DNA from: a bacterium
Lineage (GTDB): Bacteria > Electryoneota > Electryoneia > Electryoneales > Electryoneaceae
Direction of reading: 5' to 3'
Assembly (NCBI GenBank): GCA_020444265.1
Contig: JAHLLH010000010.1
Coordinates: 1-64,000 of the forward strand
DNA: 64,000 bases
The notes beneath the pieces are model-generated. The model had not been told where the DNA came from. It did not search any database and saw nothing but the letters and a program-made list of their open reading frames with translations. The stretch's first letter is position 1. Every line of letters begins with the position of its first letter. Shown here piece after piece: positions 23,909-33,177 of the stretch. The position numbers and the translations under genes are program-made.

Positions 23909-24256
23909 ATGCCTCGCGCTACGAACAATCCGGCGTCCAAAGCACGCCGTAAAAAGATTCTTGATCGCGCCAAGGGAATGCGCGGCCGCACCAAGTCCAC
24001 GATTCGCGCTGCGATCCGTGTCACCGACCGTGCAGGCCAGTACTCGTACCGGGACCGTCGTGTCCGTCGTCGCGAGTTCCGCGCCCTTTGGATTCAGCGG
24101 ATCAACGCTGCGGTCCGTCCTCACGGACTCAGCTATTCTAGATTTATGCACCTGCTGAAGGAGAAGGGGATCGACCTGGACCGCAAGGCCCTCGCCCACA
24201 TCGCCTTCCACGACAGCGAAGCGTTTGACGCCATCGTTGCACAGGTGCAGTCCTGA
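23909..24256 (+). CDS. rplT: Ribosomal protein bL20
   Basis: 115 residues, basic, with the L20 signature RRKKILDRAKGMRGR and YSYRDRRVRRREFRALWIQRINAA. It binds 23S rRNA early in 50S assembly and in many bacteria also represses its own operon. The intrinsic terminator at 24298 closes the operon. Confidence 0.97.
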   Translation: MPRATNNPASKARRKKILDRAKGMRGRTKSTIRAAIRVTDRAGQYSYRDRRVRRREFRALWIQRINAAVRPHGLSYSRFMHLLKEKGIDLDRKALAHIAFHDSEAFDAIVAQVQS

Positions 24257-24297
24257 TCGGTAGTAGTTAGCGTCCCCGCGCAGACGCATTGCTGATT

Positions 24298-24330
24298 AAA
24301 CGGCCATCCCTCTTGGGGTGGCCGTTTTTT
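24298..24330 (+). terminator. Rho-independent terminator of infC-rpmI-rplT
   Basis: AAACGGCCATCCC-TCTT-GGGGTGGCCGTTTTTT: a long GC-rich stem ending in six T. Confidence 0.9.
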
Positions 24331-24376
24331 GGTGGAGTACGTTTAGGATAACGTAGGCGAAAACAACGTTGTCCCT

Positions 24377-24406
24377 TGTAATTGGATGCGCGAAATCCGT
24401 ACTATG
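24377..24406 (+). promoter_or_regulatory. Candidate promoter of the BNR-repeat protein gene
   Basis: TTGTAA, 18-bp spacer, TACTAT, about 60 bases before the start codon. Confidence 0.35.
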
Positions 24407-24465
24407 TATCGCTATGTGACGTATGCATGACCCTATGATCAGATGATCCTTGACCGGGAGGCCGT

Positions 24466-26784
24466 ATGAATTGCCGACGTTTCTACGCTCGTTGTACTCT
24501 CCTTTTTCTATCCATCTTTCTCTTGACATCTCCCCTGTTCGCCGAGTGGACATACACCTCCATCGACGAACCACAGTTCGCCTACTTCAATGGAACTGCG
24601 GATGGTGAGATGTTGATTACATCCTCGCAAAAAGCTGGCTTGCGGATGTCACAGGATGGAGGAGCAACCTGGATTTCCTTCAACGACCGAATCACCACGG
24701 ACAATGCAAACTTTGACCGGGTGGAGGTCTATGGGGCCAGCGGAGATACAATCATCCTCTGTGGCCGGGTGGAATGGCCCTACAGCTACCAGACTTCCAT
24801 TCGGATGAGCATCGATGGTGGGCAGACCTGGATCGATGCGTTGGAGCAATGGAACACACCATCGTTCGACCTGCCGGGGAGTATTCATTTCTCTATTGAC
24901 CCCCTCGTGCCGACAAACTGGTACATGTCCACCAGTTCGTGGACTGGGGTCAGCATGGATGCTGGTGAGAACTGGACCTATTGTGATTTCTCGGATATGA
25001 GTACATACAAGCCAAATTTTGTGGCTGATTTATCCGATCCTGAAACGATCTACGTCCACCCCCTAATCTGGGCCAGTTCTGGTGAGGAAGACTGCATCTA
25101 TCGGTCAACCGATGGAGGCCAAAGCTGGAGCATCGTTCCCTTTGGTGACGCTATCTCGTTTGATCGAATCATGCAAATCCTTGTACAACCGGATGGGACT
25201 GTCCTTGTGACTGGGCTGGATCAATCGGAGAATTATACCGCTGCAATCGGAGGCGAACATGGCACATCATGGGCATCTTCCGATTTTGGTGGACTTGATT
25301 TGAGCGTTTATCGAACTCTCTTTGCAGCGAATTTTGAAAGCTTCACCATGCTTGCCTTTGGGCAAGCTTTTTCACCCGTCATGAAGTCCTTGGATGGCGG
25401 TCAAACCTGGGTGGAGGCCGATCTGGGTATCCCTGATGCGAACGGGTATGCCGGGGAATTCAGTTTCAATCCCTCTAGCGGGTCCCTCTTCGGGAATAAC
25501 TATGTGCAGGGAGCATTTCACATTCCTGCACCATGGGATCATGTTGAATGGATCGATGCTCCGGTTGTTGGCGGTGGTTTCAATGTTCCTCGCGGAATAG
25601 CCTTCAGTGATGCGGGAACACTGCTCGACACCTGGAACTACCGGTTGTATTTCGCCGAGGAAAATGGTACGGATTTCGAATTGATCCATCCTACCCTGGT
25701 TGGCGAATCGATCTATCGTGCGATGGATGTGATCTACTTCACCGATGACCTGATCCTGGTTGAATTTTATCGGCACAACCCACGGCAGGTGATCGATCAG
25801 GAACTTATCATCGGTTTGAGCGAGGACCTTGGAGAGACATGGGTGTATCGCGATGTCGGGTCGCACAAGACCAGGGTGCGTGAAACAGAAACAGCTCTTG
25901 AATTGCTGAGCTATTCCTACCATGAATCGGTGACGTATGTGTCCAGTGATACGGGCCGAACCTGGACGGAAGAGACCCGTCTACCGTCCAGTACGGATGC
26001 TTGGGAGATGTACGGTGATATGATCGTCGCCACCATTTCTGAAAGCGGCCTCAACAACATGATATTCAGCCTCGACGCAGGCTTGACCTGGCTGGATCCC
26101 GATCTTGGACCCGCTGAACAGTACTACCCCTTCGGTAGGACAGCCTCTTTTGAGGGTGGGGTCTTGTGGAGCGATGGAGAAACCCTCTTTGAATTCCGTG
26201 AAGATGGTGAGGCGACCACCTATCAACCCGGAGGAAACGGCCCTTTATACACTTGGTGCCTGGTTCCGATTCAGCGTGACGATGGCGCGACAGCCATCTT
26301 CGGTGTCAACCATCAGGATCCAAATATTTTCATGCTTCCCGAACCCTGGGAAACATGGGAGATAATCGACTTGGGTAGTGTGCAGCTTGGGCAGGGAGAA
26401 GGTCCGGTCTCGATGGCCTACGATCCGATTCGTGAACGACTATGGGTTGCGAATGGAGCTGGTCTTTTGTGGCAGGATTTTATTCTTTCAGTCGAGGGCC
26501 AACCCACTACCAGCCTGCCCTCTTCGCATGACCTGCTGACAAGCTGGCCCAACCCCTTCAATGCGATGACCACTGTCCAGATCACCCTTGCCAAACCAGG
26601 GGATGCGACCGTCTCACTGTTTGATCTGTTGGGACGGGAAGTGGCACGCTTGCATGAAGGCCATCTCGCCGCCGGGCAGCACTCGATGGAACTAGATGGG
26701 TCAGACCTGACCAGTGGAATCTATTTCCTGCGGCTGGAAACACCTACCGGCATGGTGAACCGGAGAGTGACCCTGTTGAAGTAA
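24466..26784 (+). CDS. Secreted BNR/Asp-box repeat protein with T9SS C-terminal sorting domain
   Basis: A 772-residue secreted protein, signal peptide to about residue 26 (LFLSIFLLTSPLFAEW). Several Asp-box turns (SxDGGxTW) recur: SQDGGATWISF, SIDGGQTWIDA, STDGGQSWSIV, SLDGGQTWVEA, SLDAGLTWLDP. They mark a multi-blade beta-propeller of the sortilin/sialidase type. The final 85 residues, SWPNPFNAMTTVQITL...VSLFDLLGREVARL...SGIYFLRL, are a T9SS type A sorting domain like that of the protein at 5283. No sialidase catalytic triad is evident, so it is more likely an adhesive or binding propeller. It is a single gene between two intrinsic terminators. Confidence 0.82.
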   Translation: MNCRRFYARCTLLFLSIFLLTSPLFAEWTYTSIDEPQFAYFNGTADGEMLITSSQKAGLRMSQDGGATWISFNDRITTDNANFDRVEVYGASGDTIILCGRVEWPYSYQTSIRMSIDGGQTWIDALEQWNTPSFDLPGSIHFSIDPLVPTNWYMSTSSWTGVSMDAGENWTYCDFSDMSTYKPNFVADLSDPETIYVHPLIWASSGEEDCIYRSTDGGQSWSIVPFGDAISFDRIMQILVQPDGTVLVTGLDQSENYTAAIGGEHGTSWASSDFGGLDLSVYRTLFAANFESFTMLAFGQAFSPVMKSLDGGQTWVEADLGIPDANGYAGEFSFNPSSGSLFGNNYVQGAFHIPAPWDHVEWIDAPVVGGGFNVPRGIAFSDAGTLLDTWNYRLYFAEENGTDFELIHPTLVGESIYRAMDVIYFTDDLILVEFYRHNPRQVIDQELIIGLSEDLGETWVYRDVGSHKTRVRETETALELLSYSYHESVTYVSSDTGRTWTEETRLPSSTDAWEMYGDMIVATISESGLNNMIFSLDAGLTWLDPDLGPAEQYYPFGRTASFEGGVLWSDGETLFEFREDGEATTYQPGGNGPLYTWCLVPIQRDDGATAIFGVNHQDPNIFMLPEPWETWEIIDLGSVQLGQGEGPVSMAYDPIRERLWVANGAGLLWQDFILSVEGQPTTSLPSSHDLLTSWPNPFNAMTTVQITLAKPGDATVSLFDLLGREVARLHEGHLAAGQHSMELDGSDLTSGIYFLRLETPTGMVNRRVTLLK

Positions 26785-26810
26785 GGGTATTGCTTAAATA
26801 GGAAATACAA

Positions 26811-26846
26811 CTGCGGCAGGTCAAAGGACCTGCCGCAGTTGTTTTC
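26811..26846 (+). terminator. Terminator between convergent genes, built from a CAGGTC hairpin
   Basis: CTGCGGCAGGTC-AAAG-GACCTGCCGCAG followed by TTGTTTTC. The stem core GCGGCAGGTC/GACCTGCCGC is the one seen at 776-799. Confidence 0.75.
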
Positions 26847-26849
26847 AAG

Positions 26850-27461
26850 CTAGTCAAGATCGTCCTTTTCAGGAGCTTGCTCGTCAGGTGGTCCCGCCGG
26901 TGAGGCGAGAGTTGGTGGTTGCTGTTGCGATTCGAGCAGAAGCGACATCATCAGACGGTCATTGAACTCATTGGCTGCGAGCACGGCAACCTCGAAGCTG
27001 TTTCCTGGCAGAACGTCTGAGTTGAGAATCCCCCAGATGCCGGAAACCGCCATTACAGCCCCAGTAACCGAGACATACGTTCCCGTTTCTTTCGAGGCAG
27101 CATCGTCATTATTGCGGAAGATTATCCCGGTAAGAACTGCCCCCACTCCAAAACCAACCATCGCCGGTGACGCACCAATTATGCGTTCCTGACGATCCAC
27201 ATTCCGTCTCCCATCCACGACAAGGTCTGGCCGGCCGGCCAATGTGAAAAACTCGTTCTCGGTCAGTTTTCGATCGCCCTGGAACACGGTCCAGTGATGA
27301 CTTTTTCGAGACGTCAATCGTGCCGTCGGGTAGGTTTGATTGACGCGAAGATGGTTCGCCGCGTACCGTTTCTGAGCATCCGAACCTTCAGGGAGGTGTG
27401 GAATACCTGCGAAGGAGGCGAGGGGAAGAATAAAGAACAGGGCGAATATCATTTTTTTCAT
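26850..27461 (-). CDS. Exported protein of unknown function with two hydrophobic segments
   Basis: A 203-residue protein with signal peptide MKKMIFALFFILPLASFA. Two hydrophobic stretches follow in the mature part, around PAMVGFGVGAVLTGIIF and YVSVTGAVMAVSGIWGIL, so it may be membrane-associated. A Pro/Glu/Asp-rich C-terminus (QQQPPTLASPAGPPDEQAPEKDD) ends it. GAGGTC six bases upstream supports the ATG at 27461 over one four codons earlier. No family recognised. Confidence 0.65.
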   Translation of the reverse strand: MKKMIFALFFILPLASFAGIPHLPEGSDAQKRYAANHLRVNQTYPTARLTSRKSHHWTVFQGDRKLTENEFFTLAGRPDLVVDGRRNVDRQERIIGASPAMVGFGVGAVLTGIIFRNNDDAASKETGTYVSVTGAVMAVSGIWGILNSDVLPGNSFEVAVLAANEFNDRLMMSLLLESQQQPPTLASPAGPPDEQAPEKDDLD

Positions 27462-27587
27462 GGTTGACCTCATTGGATTGATGCTTGTCCATGTTACAGC
27501 TTATCAAAATTATTCACAAGAGTAGAGACTCCTGGCACCCGATGTGAATCGTTCTGGAAGCGCTTCAGGTGTGTGCGTTCGTAGTAG

Positions 27588-27622
27588 AAAAACCGCGCCC
27601 CAGCCGTTTCGACTGGGGCGCA
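27588..27622 (-). terminator. Rho-independent terminator of the FlgT_N-like gene pair
   Basis: Read on the minus strand: GCGCCCCAG-TCGAAACGG-CTGGGGCGC, then GGTTTTT. It starts 10 bases after the stop at 27632. Confidence 0.85.
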
Positions 27623-27631
27623 GGATCCAGA

Positions 27632-28768
27632 TCATTCATCCAGCAGGCTGACTTCTTCCGGGACTCGATAGGTGACCGATGATCCATCGGCCGCCGAAAG
27701 GGCCCAGCTCCAACCCTTCTCCACCATCACCTGGCCGACAGCATCACCAAGATCGAAGGCGTTACCGTCGAGAGTGACCTGAAGGGTCGCGGTGCCGTCA
27801 CGGAACGAGCGACGCTCGACCATGTTGACACTGCCGCTTCGTTTCAGGGCTTCCTCGAAGGCCTGTAGATCCATGCCCTTGACGTTTTCGATAATCAGGC
27901 TGAGGACATTACCGCCGGTGGTGCCAGTATTCGACCAGTCGGCGAGGACCTGATCAAGAGCCTTCGCCATGGCGTTCTCGCCAGCAACCTTGCCTGCGGC
28001 GCGGTAGGCGAGGGACTCGTTCTGGTCGGTCCCGAGGCCACGCCCTTCCGCTTGCGCCACGACACGATAGGTGCCGGTGTGCACGACGGTCAGGTTGACA
28101 ACGGCGGTCGCCTTCTTGAAGGTCCGTCCACCAGCCTCTTTGAAGCCCATGACCGAATAGTAGACCACATATTCCGCGCCGATGCCTGCGCCCCACATGG
28201 AGAGGTCACGCATCGCCGCAGGGCTGGTCAGCCCGGTGGTCATGTTGTAGGCCGGGGCGCTCAGTACCTCGAGCTGACGCTGAACAAGAAAGCTCTGGAC
28301 ACCGTTGGACGCCTGCCCGATAATCGGATCACCGGGACGGAAGGCATCGGCGGCAGGGCTCGGGTCGGGCATCACGATAAACCGTGGGTTGCCACGTTTC
28401 GCACTCAGCACCTTGATCGCATTGACATCGTCACGAATGCTGGCCTGTTCAACGACTGCACGGATCCGGACACGATAACCGGCGGTGTTGGCCCCTTCCT
28501 CGATGACCTGGTAGGTCTTGAGGTAGCCTTGAGAACTGGTCAAGATACGGTCGCTGACAAGGTTGTAGTTGGCAACCAGGGTCCTGCTGTCGACCACCTG
28601 GCCGACGACGGTTGAGACGGCATTCCGTTGCGCGTCTTTGAGGGCGGCTTCACGGTCCGGGCCGACACCATCGACCACGATCTCCGTCGCCGCCATCGCC
28701 ACACTGGCGACAAACAGCAGGGTCACCACGCCAGCGGCTAGATGGGTCAAAAATGAGCGGGGGTGCAT
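27632..28768 (-). CDS. Exported protein with FlgT-N/LPP20-like domain
   Basis: A 378-residue protein with signal peptide to about residue 27 (VTLLFVASVAMAA). The first mature domain, VVDGVGPDREAALKDAQRNAVSTVVGQVVDSRTLV...LTSSQGYLKTYQVIEEG, follows the pattern of the N-terminal domain of FlgT and LPP20-type lipoproteins. The middle (NPRFIVMPDPSP...GAEYVVYYSVMG) resembles the curli-assembly/TolB-N-like periplasmic fold. No flagellar genes are nearby, so a flagellar role is unlikely. It lies 24 bases downstream of the gene at 28793 and shares its terminator. Probably a periplasmic or outer-membrane-associated assembly factor. Confidence 0.6.
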   Translation of the reverse strand: MHPRSFLTHLAAGVVTLLFVASVAMAATEIVVDGVGPDREAALKDAQRNAVSTVVGQVVDSRTLVANYNLVSDRILTSSQGYLKTYQVIEEGANTAGYRVRIRAVVEQASIRDDVNAIKVLSAKRGNPRFIVMPDPSPAADAFRPGDPIIGQASNGVQSFLVQRQLEVLSAPAYNMTTGLTSPAAMRDLSMWGAGIGAEYVVYYSVMGFKEAGGRTFKKATAVVNLTVVHTGTYRVVAQAEGRGLGTDQNESLAYRAAGKVAGENAMAKALDQVLADWSNTGTTGGNVLSLIIENVKGMDLQAFEEALKRSGSVNMVERRSFRDGTATLQVTLDGNAFDLGDAVGQVMVEKGWSWALSAADGSSVTYRVPEEVSLLDE

Positions 28769-28792
28769 AAACCCTCCAGAATCGTTGGCGCT

Positions 28793-29998
28793 TTACTGCG
28801 CGCGGTAGAATCGTATCGTGTTGGAGACCATCTCCGGGTCACCAGACAATTTCACGTCGTTGGCAGCGAAGACATCGTAGATGGAATACATCAGGTCTTC
28901 AGCACTGCCATCGTACCAGACCATATACTCATCCACGTTTCCAGCGGCTTTCAGACGTTTCTGGTCCTTCGCGAGGTCTTTGAGCGCATCACGTACCCAG
29001 CGCATATCGCCGAAGGAGAAATCGGTGAAGATGAGTTTGACGGGACGGCCATTTTTGGTGTAGTCGCGCCAGAAGCTGGTGACGCTGTCCATCACCCTGG
29101 TCATCGCGTTGTTCATCGCCTGGTCAATGCCCGCACCCACCGAAGCGCCATCGCTCGAGAGGGCCATCGGCTCGCTGAAGCCCTGACCTGACCCGATGAA
29201 TTCACCGGTCATGGCGTTGTAGGCACCCACGGTCAGGATCACCTTCTTGGTGGTCGCGCCGCCATAGGATCCAGATTCAATCTGGGCGGAAATCTTGATA
29301 AAGACATCTGCCGGAGTGTTGCGCGCCATCTGGAGCACGAGGTCTTCCTGGCCCTCTTCGCCGGAGGAGCTCTTCGACATCGCAACAACCTGCTCGTCCG
29401 ATTCGATCGCGGCGATCTCATCCTGGCCGATGGTTGGAATACCCTGGTCCTGGAAGAAGACACGGACACGGGTGTAGAAAAGCTCTTTGTACTTGGCTGC
29501 ATCCGGCGAGGAATTGGCAAGATCGAGATAGGGCATGATGGTAAAGCGATCCAGCTCTTTTCGGACATCTGCTGCGGAAGAGATCACCTTTAGGGCGACC
29601 AGCTTCTGCTGGAGTACATCGCGGATGATGGTGACGTGCAAACGGACCGTTGTCTGGTAGATCGGCTTGTCGTAGTTACTCTTCTCGAGATAGGTCGCAT
29701 GCTGGACGAACAGGTCGGTATCGGACATGATCTGGTCCTTGACCTTCTCGAACGCTTCTTTTTCATCCGGGGAACGCAGCATGTCATTGATCACGATCAG
29801 GATGGCATTCTCCTTCGCCTTCTTGAAGGCGAGGGCTTCCCGTTCCTTTTTCTTCTTAATGCCTTCGACCATGCCACGAGATTCAACGCGGACTGTTTTC
29901 TCATCCAGCACCTCAATGCTCTGCGCCGAAGCCTTGATGGCCCCTCCAGTCAGCAGTAGCCCGGCGAGGACAAGGGCGAGAGTTCGGATACCCCTCAT
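28793..29998 (-). CDS. Exported protein of unknown function, partner of the FlgT_N-like protein
   Basis: A 401-residue protein, signal peptide to about residue 26 (LALVLAGLLLTGGAIKASAQ). The first 120 residues have the same layout as the downstream protein: a strand (VRVESRGMVEG), a charged helix (KKKKEREALAFKKAKENAI) and QTTVRLHVTIIRDVL. It is followed by RFTIMPYLDLANS and a region that parallels the partner's TolB-N-like part. The two are likely ancient paralogs working together. First gene of the pair; promoter not identified. Confidence 0.6.
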   Translation of the reverse strand: MRGIRTLALVLAGLLLTGGAIKASAQSIEVLDEKTVRVESRGMVEGIKKKKEREALAFKKAKENAILIVINDMLRSPDEKEAFEKVKDQIMSDTDLFVQHATYLEKSNYDKPIYQTTVRLHVTIIRDVLQQKLVALKVISSAADVRKELDRFTIMPYLDLANSSPDAAKYKELFYTRVRVFFQDQGIPTIGQDEIAAIESDEQVVAMSKSSSGEEGQEDLVLQMARNTPADVFIKISAQIESGSYGGATTKKVILTVGAYNAMTGEFIGSGQGFSEPMALSSDGASVGAGIDQAMNNAMTRVMDSVTSFWRDYTKNGRPVKLIFTDFSFGDMRWVRDALKDLAKDQKRLKAAGNVDEYMVWYDGSAEDLMYSIYDVFAANDVKLSGDPEMVSNTIRFYRAQ

Positions 29999-30372
29999 AG
30001 TGGTTCTCCCTCCAGTACATCGGTTTGTTGTTGTCTACACAAATCACTCAACATCATCCGGGTACGTTCCCCTTGATCGCTCGCTGGGCGAGTCGAACCA
30101 TCGGGTCTGCACCCTCCGCTCGATGGGAAACGTACATGTCTTTCCCGGTTTGGACAAGGGGAAGGGTGTTCGTCTCAGGTTCCGAGGCAGCATGGGCTCC
30201 TGTTCCAATCCCTCCCCACAGTGTGGGGTGGTTGCCACATGGAAACGGATGATGATTTTGACAAAGATCACGTGGTGACAGGCGTTTCGGACGATTGCCA
30301 CCCTGTTGTACCGGTAGAGTATGCAAATGGGTTGCCAGTTTTTGTGACTTATTGGACACAGGCCATAATTTC
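29999..30372. other. Intergenic segment with no recognisable gene
   Basis: This 374-bp stretch between the minus-strand pair and the first repeat shows no convincing coding frame, RNA gene or strong promoter. Reading frames present are short and lack ribosome sites. Confidence 0.6.
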
Positions 30373-30600
30373 TGTCATTCCCAGCGCGATAGCCTGCTTT
30401 AGCAGGCTGGCTGCTACCAGCGCGTCGGGAATCCACGCAGTCAAGGTGAGAAGGGTGAGATATCGATCACAGCGGGATTTCTCCTCAAGACGAAGAACAA
30501 TACCAGTTGTCTTCGATCAAAGGGGATTCCCGACGGCTCCAATACGAAACACCCTGCACGCTGACGCGAGCATGGGGCCTGGGGATGACAGATGTAAATG
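30373..30600. repeat. Family B MITE-like element, copy 2 (inverted)
   Basis: Ends TGTCATTCCCAG (30373-30384) and CTGGGGATGACA (30589-30600). Reversed, it matches the copy at 36725-36905: CATGCTCGCGT near one end, the GTCGGGAATCCCC/GGATTCCCGACG pair, and the AGCCTGC...GCAGGCTATCGCG hairpin near the other. It is longer than the other copies by extra sequence between the internal pair. Confidence 0.8.
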
Positions 30601-30702
30601 ACGTTTATTTGGGACCTGGTAGTGGCTTGGGTGACGGGGTAGCCGACGGTTGGTCCGGGTCTTCAGACCCGGGTATCATTCTACTCCAACAGCCTCCCAG
30701 TC

Positions 30703-30918
30703 TGTCACCCCGGACTTGATCCGGGGCCCAGCCTCGAATGGATAAATAGTCCAAGAGAGATGGATCCGAGGTTGCGAGGTGGGGCTTTGCCGAGCTGGGT
30801 GAACTCGGATCAAACGGGCGTTCCTCGCCGGACCACCGCATGCTGGATCCCGGGTCGGGGCCCGGGATGACAGGGGGCGTACACGAAGGGAAGCACCCGG
30901 ATCAAGTTCGGGGTGACA
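30703..30918. repeat. Family D nested palindromic element
   Basis: Outer ends TGTCACCCCGGACTTGATCC and GGATCAAGTTCGGGGTGACA are inverted near-copies. Between them lies a further pair, CTGGATCCCGGG and CCCGGGATGACAG (30843-30873). The same sequence type, GTCATCCCGGGCTTGACCC, is at 41797-41825. A CCCGGGT hairpin and GGCTTGGGTGACGGGG (like family C) precede it at 30621-30675. Confidence 0.65.
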
Positions 30919-30996
30919 TCAGCTTGCCATCGGTCATCACTTGGCACGGTCACCGAAAAAGCAATAGATTGCCATCGCAATCACTGAGGAGCCTGG

Positions 30997-31506
30997 ATGG
31001 ACGACCCTCCGCGCAGAAAAATCCGTATCACTGACCGCGATCCCTATGTCTACCAGCGTGCACGTGCCGAAGCAGCCCGTTTCCATGTTGAACGGGAAAA
31101 GGCGAGGCAGAAAAAAATGCAGGATCGGGCCTGCGGACCGGAGAAAGTCAATGAAGGACGCAGGCGTCAAAGTCTCCTGCTAAGCCTGATGTTCGCTGCG
31201 CTCGCTTTCTTCATCTGGATCGGTACCCAGCTCGCCGGACCCAAATTACTGGTCACGGTCAATGGGGCAGAGGGGACTGTCCTGCTGGACAGTGTTGCAG
31301 TTGGTCCGACCAATGAAGTCCTCCGTGTCCCTTCTGGGAATCAGGTGGTGACCATTCGTTTCGACGATCCCCGTTACAAGCCAGAACCACTGATGCAGCC
31401 AGTGAAAACAGGTTTCGGCCTGAAGCCCTACGAAGTGAGCTTCACAGCAACCCTCCCCCTCGAACTAGACTCAGCCGGACCGGATAGCGCGGATTACCAC
31501 GACTGA
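30997..31506 (+). CDS. Single-pass membrane protein with PEGA-like periplasmic domain
   Basis: A 169-residue protein. The first 60 residues are cytoplasmic and strongly charged (RARAEAARFHVEREKARQKK). One membrane span follows at about 62-82 (SLLLSLMFAALAFFIWIG). The outer part, LLVTVNGAEGTVLLDSVAVG...LRVPSGNQVVTIRFDDPRY, resembles a PEGA domain (a short beta-sandwich named for its motif). GAGGAG precedes the ATG. It lies 39 bases before the lipoprotein at 31546 and may be transcribed with it. Exact role unknown. Confidence 0.6.
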   Translation: MDDPPRRKIRITDRDPYVYQRARAEAARFHVEREKARQKKMQDRACGPEKVNEGRRRQSLLLSLMFAALAFFIWIGTQLAGPKLLVTVNGAEGTVLLDSVAVGPTNEVLRVPSGNQVVTIRFDDPRYKPEPLMQPVKTGFGLKPYEVSFTATLPLELDSAGPDSADYHD

Positions 31507-31545
31507 TTGTGACTCCATCATGATTTAACTGGAGGTTGTTCCACG

Positions 31546-32919
31546 ATGAGAATTTCAGGTTACGGTTTAACCGCATTGCTGATCATCGTTCTGTTAGCCG
31601 GTTGCGACACAGGAAACGGGGCAACAGACCCCTCGAACATCGCTCAACTTCGGGATGACCTCGCGCAGGAGGAGTTGTGGCCCGGGTACGATCCGAGCAC
31701 AATTCCACTGGCCATTTTTCTTGATGCTACCACCTGGCTGTATAACTACCCTGGGACCCCTGAGGGTTTTCAACCCAGTAGTGAAGCGAACTGCTACTGG
31801 ATGGCCGGTAAACATCCCACCATCGTCGCCAATTCGAGCGGTCTGATCGATTCAGTGATGGTTTCCACCTTGCTGATCGAAGGGAATCAGAAACACTCCG
31901 ATGCCGAATGGGCTTCCATCGCACTGCATGAGGGCTTCCATGTCTACCAACAGCAGCACACCAGTTGGTCGACCAACGAAGCAGACCTTTTCCTCTATCC
32001 GCAGGAATCAGCAGAGGTTCTTGCGAATCGTCGCCTCGAAACCTGGGCACTGTCACAAGCCCTGAAAGCTGACGACGACGATCGAACACGATGGGCTGCA
32101 ACCGTACTTGAGCTGCGCAACGCGAGATATGATCTGTTGCCGATACCAGCACAACGCTACGAATGTGCTGTCGAACTGGTTGAGGGGACGGCTTATTATG
32201 TCGAATCCAAGGCAAGGAGCTTTGCAGATCAACCGATCAAGCCCGATGATCGGGTGAATCCGGATGGGTACGAGCTCGCAGGAATCCGTCAACGAAGCTA
32301 CCACTCCGGGATAGCATTCGCTTTGCTGCTGGATGATTTCCTCCCCGACTGGAAAGATAAGATTGCGGTTCCGGACGAATTTCTCGAGGTTGAATGGACA
32401 CCGCTTTCTGTGCTGCTCGGATCAAGTGATCTCTTGCAGCATGCAGAACCGATGACCATAGACGATGCGAAACGAGACCGCGTACAGGCGCAGGCAGAAG
32501 AGGAAGCGGCGCAGTATGTTTTGGACCGACAAGCAGAATTTGATTCATTCGCCAATCGATCCGGTTGGGCGATTGAACTGGAGACCGACCCTTCGGCGCC
32601 GCTTTTTATCCGTGGGTTTGACCCGATGAATGTCAGTCGTCTCGGGGAAGGGCGTGTGCTGAACAAGCGGTATCTCGCCCTGGGGAATGAGCAAGCGGAA
32701 CTGCAGGTTATGAATCAGCAGGTGCTGACCAAAACGGAGAATGGAGTCCCACTATTCTCAGGTGTTCAGCAGATATTGATCACTGGATTAAACGAGGAAC
32801 CTGCCGTCGAACAAATGCAGGGAATCACTCGTTACACCTTCGATGGTGGTCAACTGGTTGTGCGGAATGCTGCTGTGACGAAAGAGGGAAATAAACTCCT
32901 CATTCGCCTGCACGAGTAG
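31546..32919 (+). CDS. Lipoprotein with HExxH zinc-metallopeptidase-like motif
   Basis: A 457-residue lipoprotein (lipobox VLLAGC). Around residue 128, IALHEGFHVYQQQ contains HEGFH, the HExxH zinc site, on a helix. ELVEGTAYYVESKA about 80 residues later supplies a conserved-looking EG-x-A-x-Y-x-E helix suited to the third, Glu ligand of a gluzincin. The N-terminal part is Asn/Asp-rich and the C-terminal 150 residues are beta-rich. The substrate is unknown. I infer a surface-anchored peptidase; a non-catalytic member cannot be excluded. It is followed by a clear terminator at 33001. Confidence 0.65.
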   Translation: MRISGYGLTALLIIVLLAGCDTGNGATDPSNIAQLRDDLAQEELWPGYDPSTIPLAIFLDATTWLYNYPGTPEGFQPSSEANCYWMAGKHPTIVANSSGLIDSVMVSTLLIEGNQKHSDAEWASIALHEGFHVYQQQHTSWSTNEADLFLYPQESAEVLANRRLETWALSQALKADDDDRTRWAATVLELRNARYDLLPIPAQRYECAVELVEGTAYYVESKARSFADQPIKPDDRVNPDGYELAGIRQRSYHSGIAFALLLDDFLPDWKDKIAVPDEFLEVEWTPLSVLLGSSDLLQHAEPMTIDDAKRDRVQAQAEEEAAQYVLDRQAEFDSFANRSGWAIELETDPSAPLFIRGFDPMNVSRLGEGRVLNKRYLALGNEQAELQVMNQQVLTKTENGVPLFSGVQQILITGLNEEPAVEQMQGITRYTFDGGQLVVRNAAVTKEGNKLLIRLHE

Positions 32920-33000
32920 CCCTCACCCCGGTTGCAGATACAGGGTGGAGCACCTGTTTGTGAAGGACGATTGACCCGTGCCTCGTGTGAAAGAGTTGCG

Positions 33001-33028
33001 GAAAGCCGCTTTCGGGCGGCTTTTTCGT
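33001..33028 (+). terminator. Rho-independent terminator after the HExxH lipoprotein
   Basis: AAAGCCGC-TTTCG-GGCGGCTTTTT, a 7-bp GC-rich stem and T-run. Confidence 0.85.
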
Positions 33029-33040
33029 TCGTACAAACAG

Positions 33041-33070
33041 TTGACACGGTTAAGGTTAGCAGTGTCTAAC
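33041..33070 (+). promoter_or_regulatory. Promoter candidate for buk-iorAB
   Basis: TTGACA, 18-bp spacer, TCTAAC, directly after the terminator at 33001. The spacer and -10 contain TTAG...CTAA symmetry that could bind a regulator. Confidence 0.5.
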
Positions 33071-33177
33071 ATCTCTCGCGCTGTTTTTGGCACTTCGGGG
33101 GAGGGGCCTATCTTTGAACAGTGGATCAAATCTGGGAAACTGATCCACTGGGGGAAAGAAGGGAAGCAGGAGGAGAA

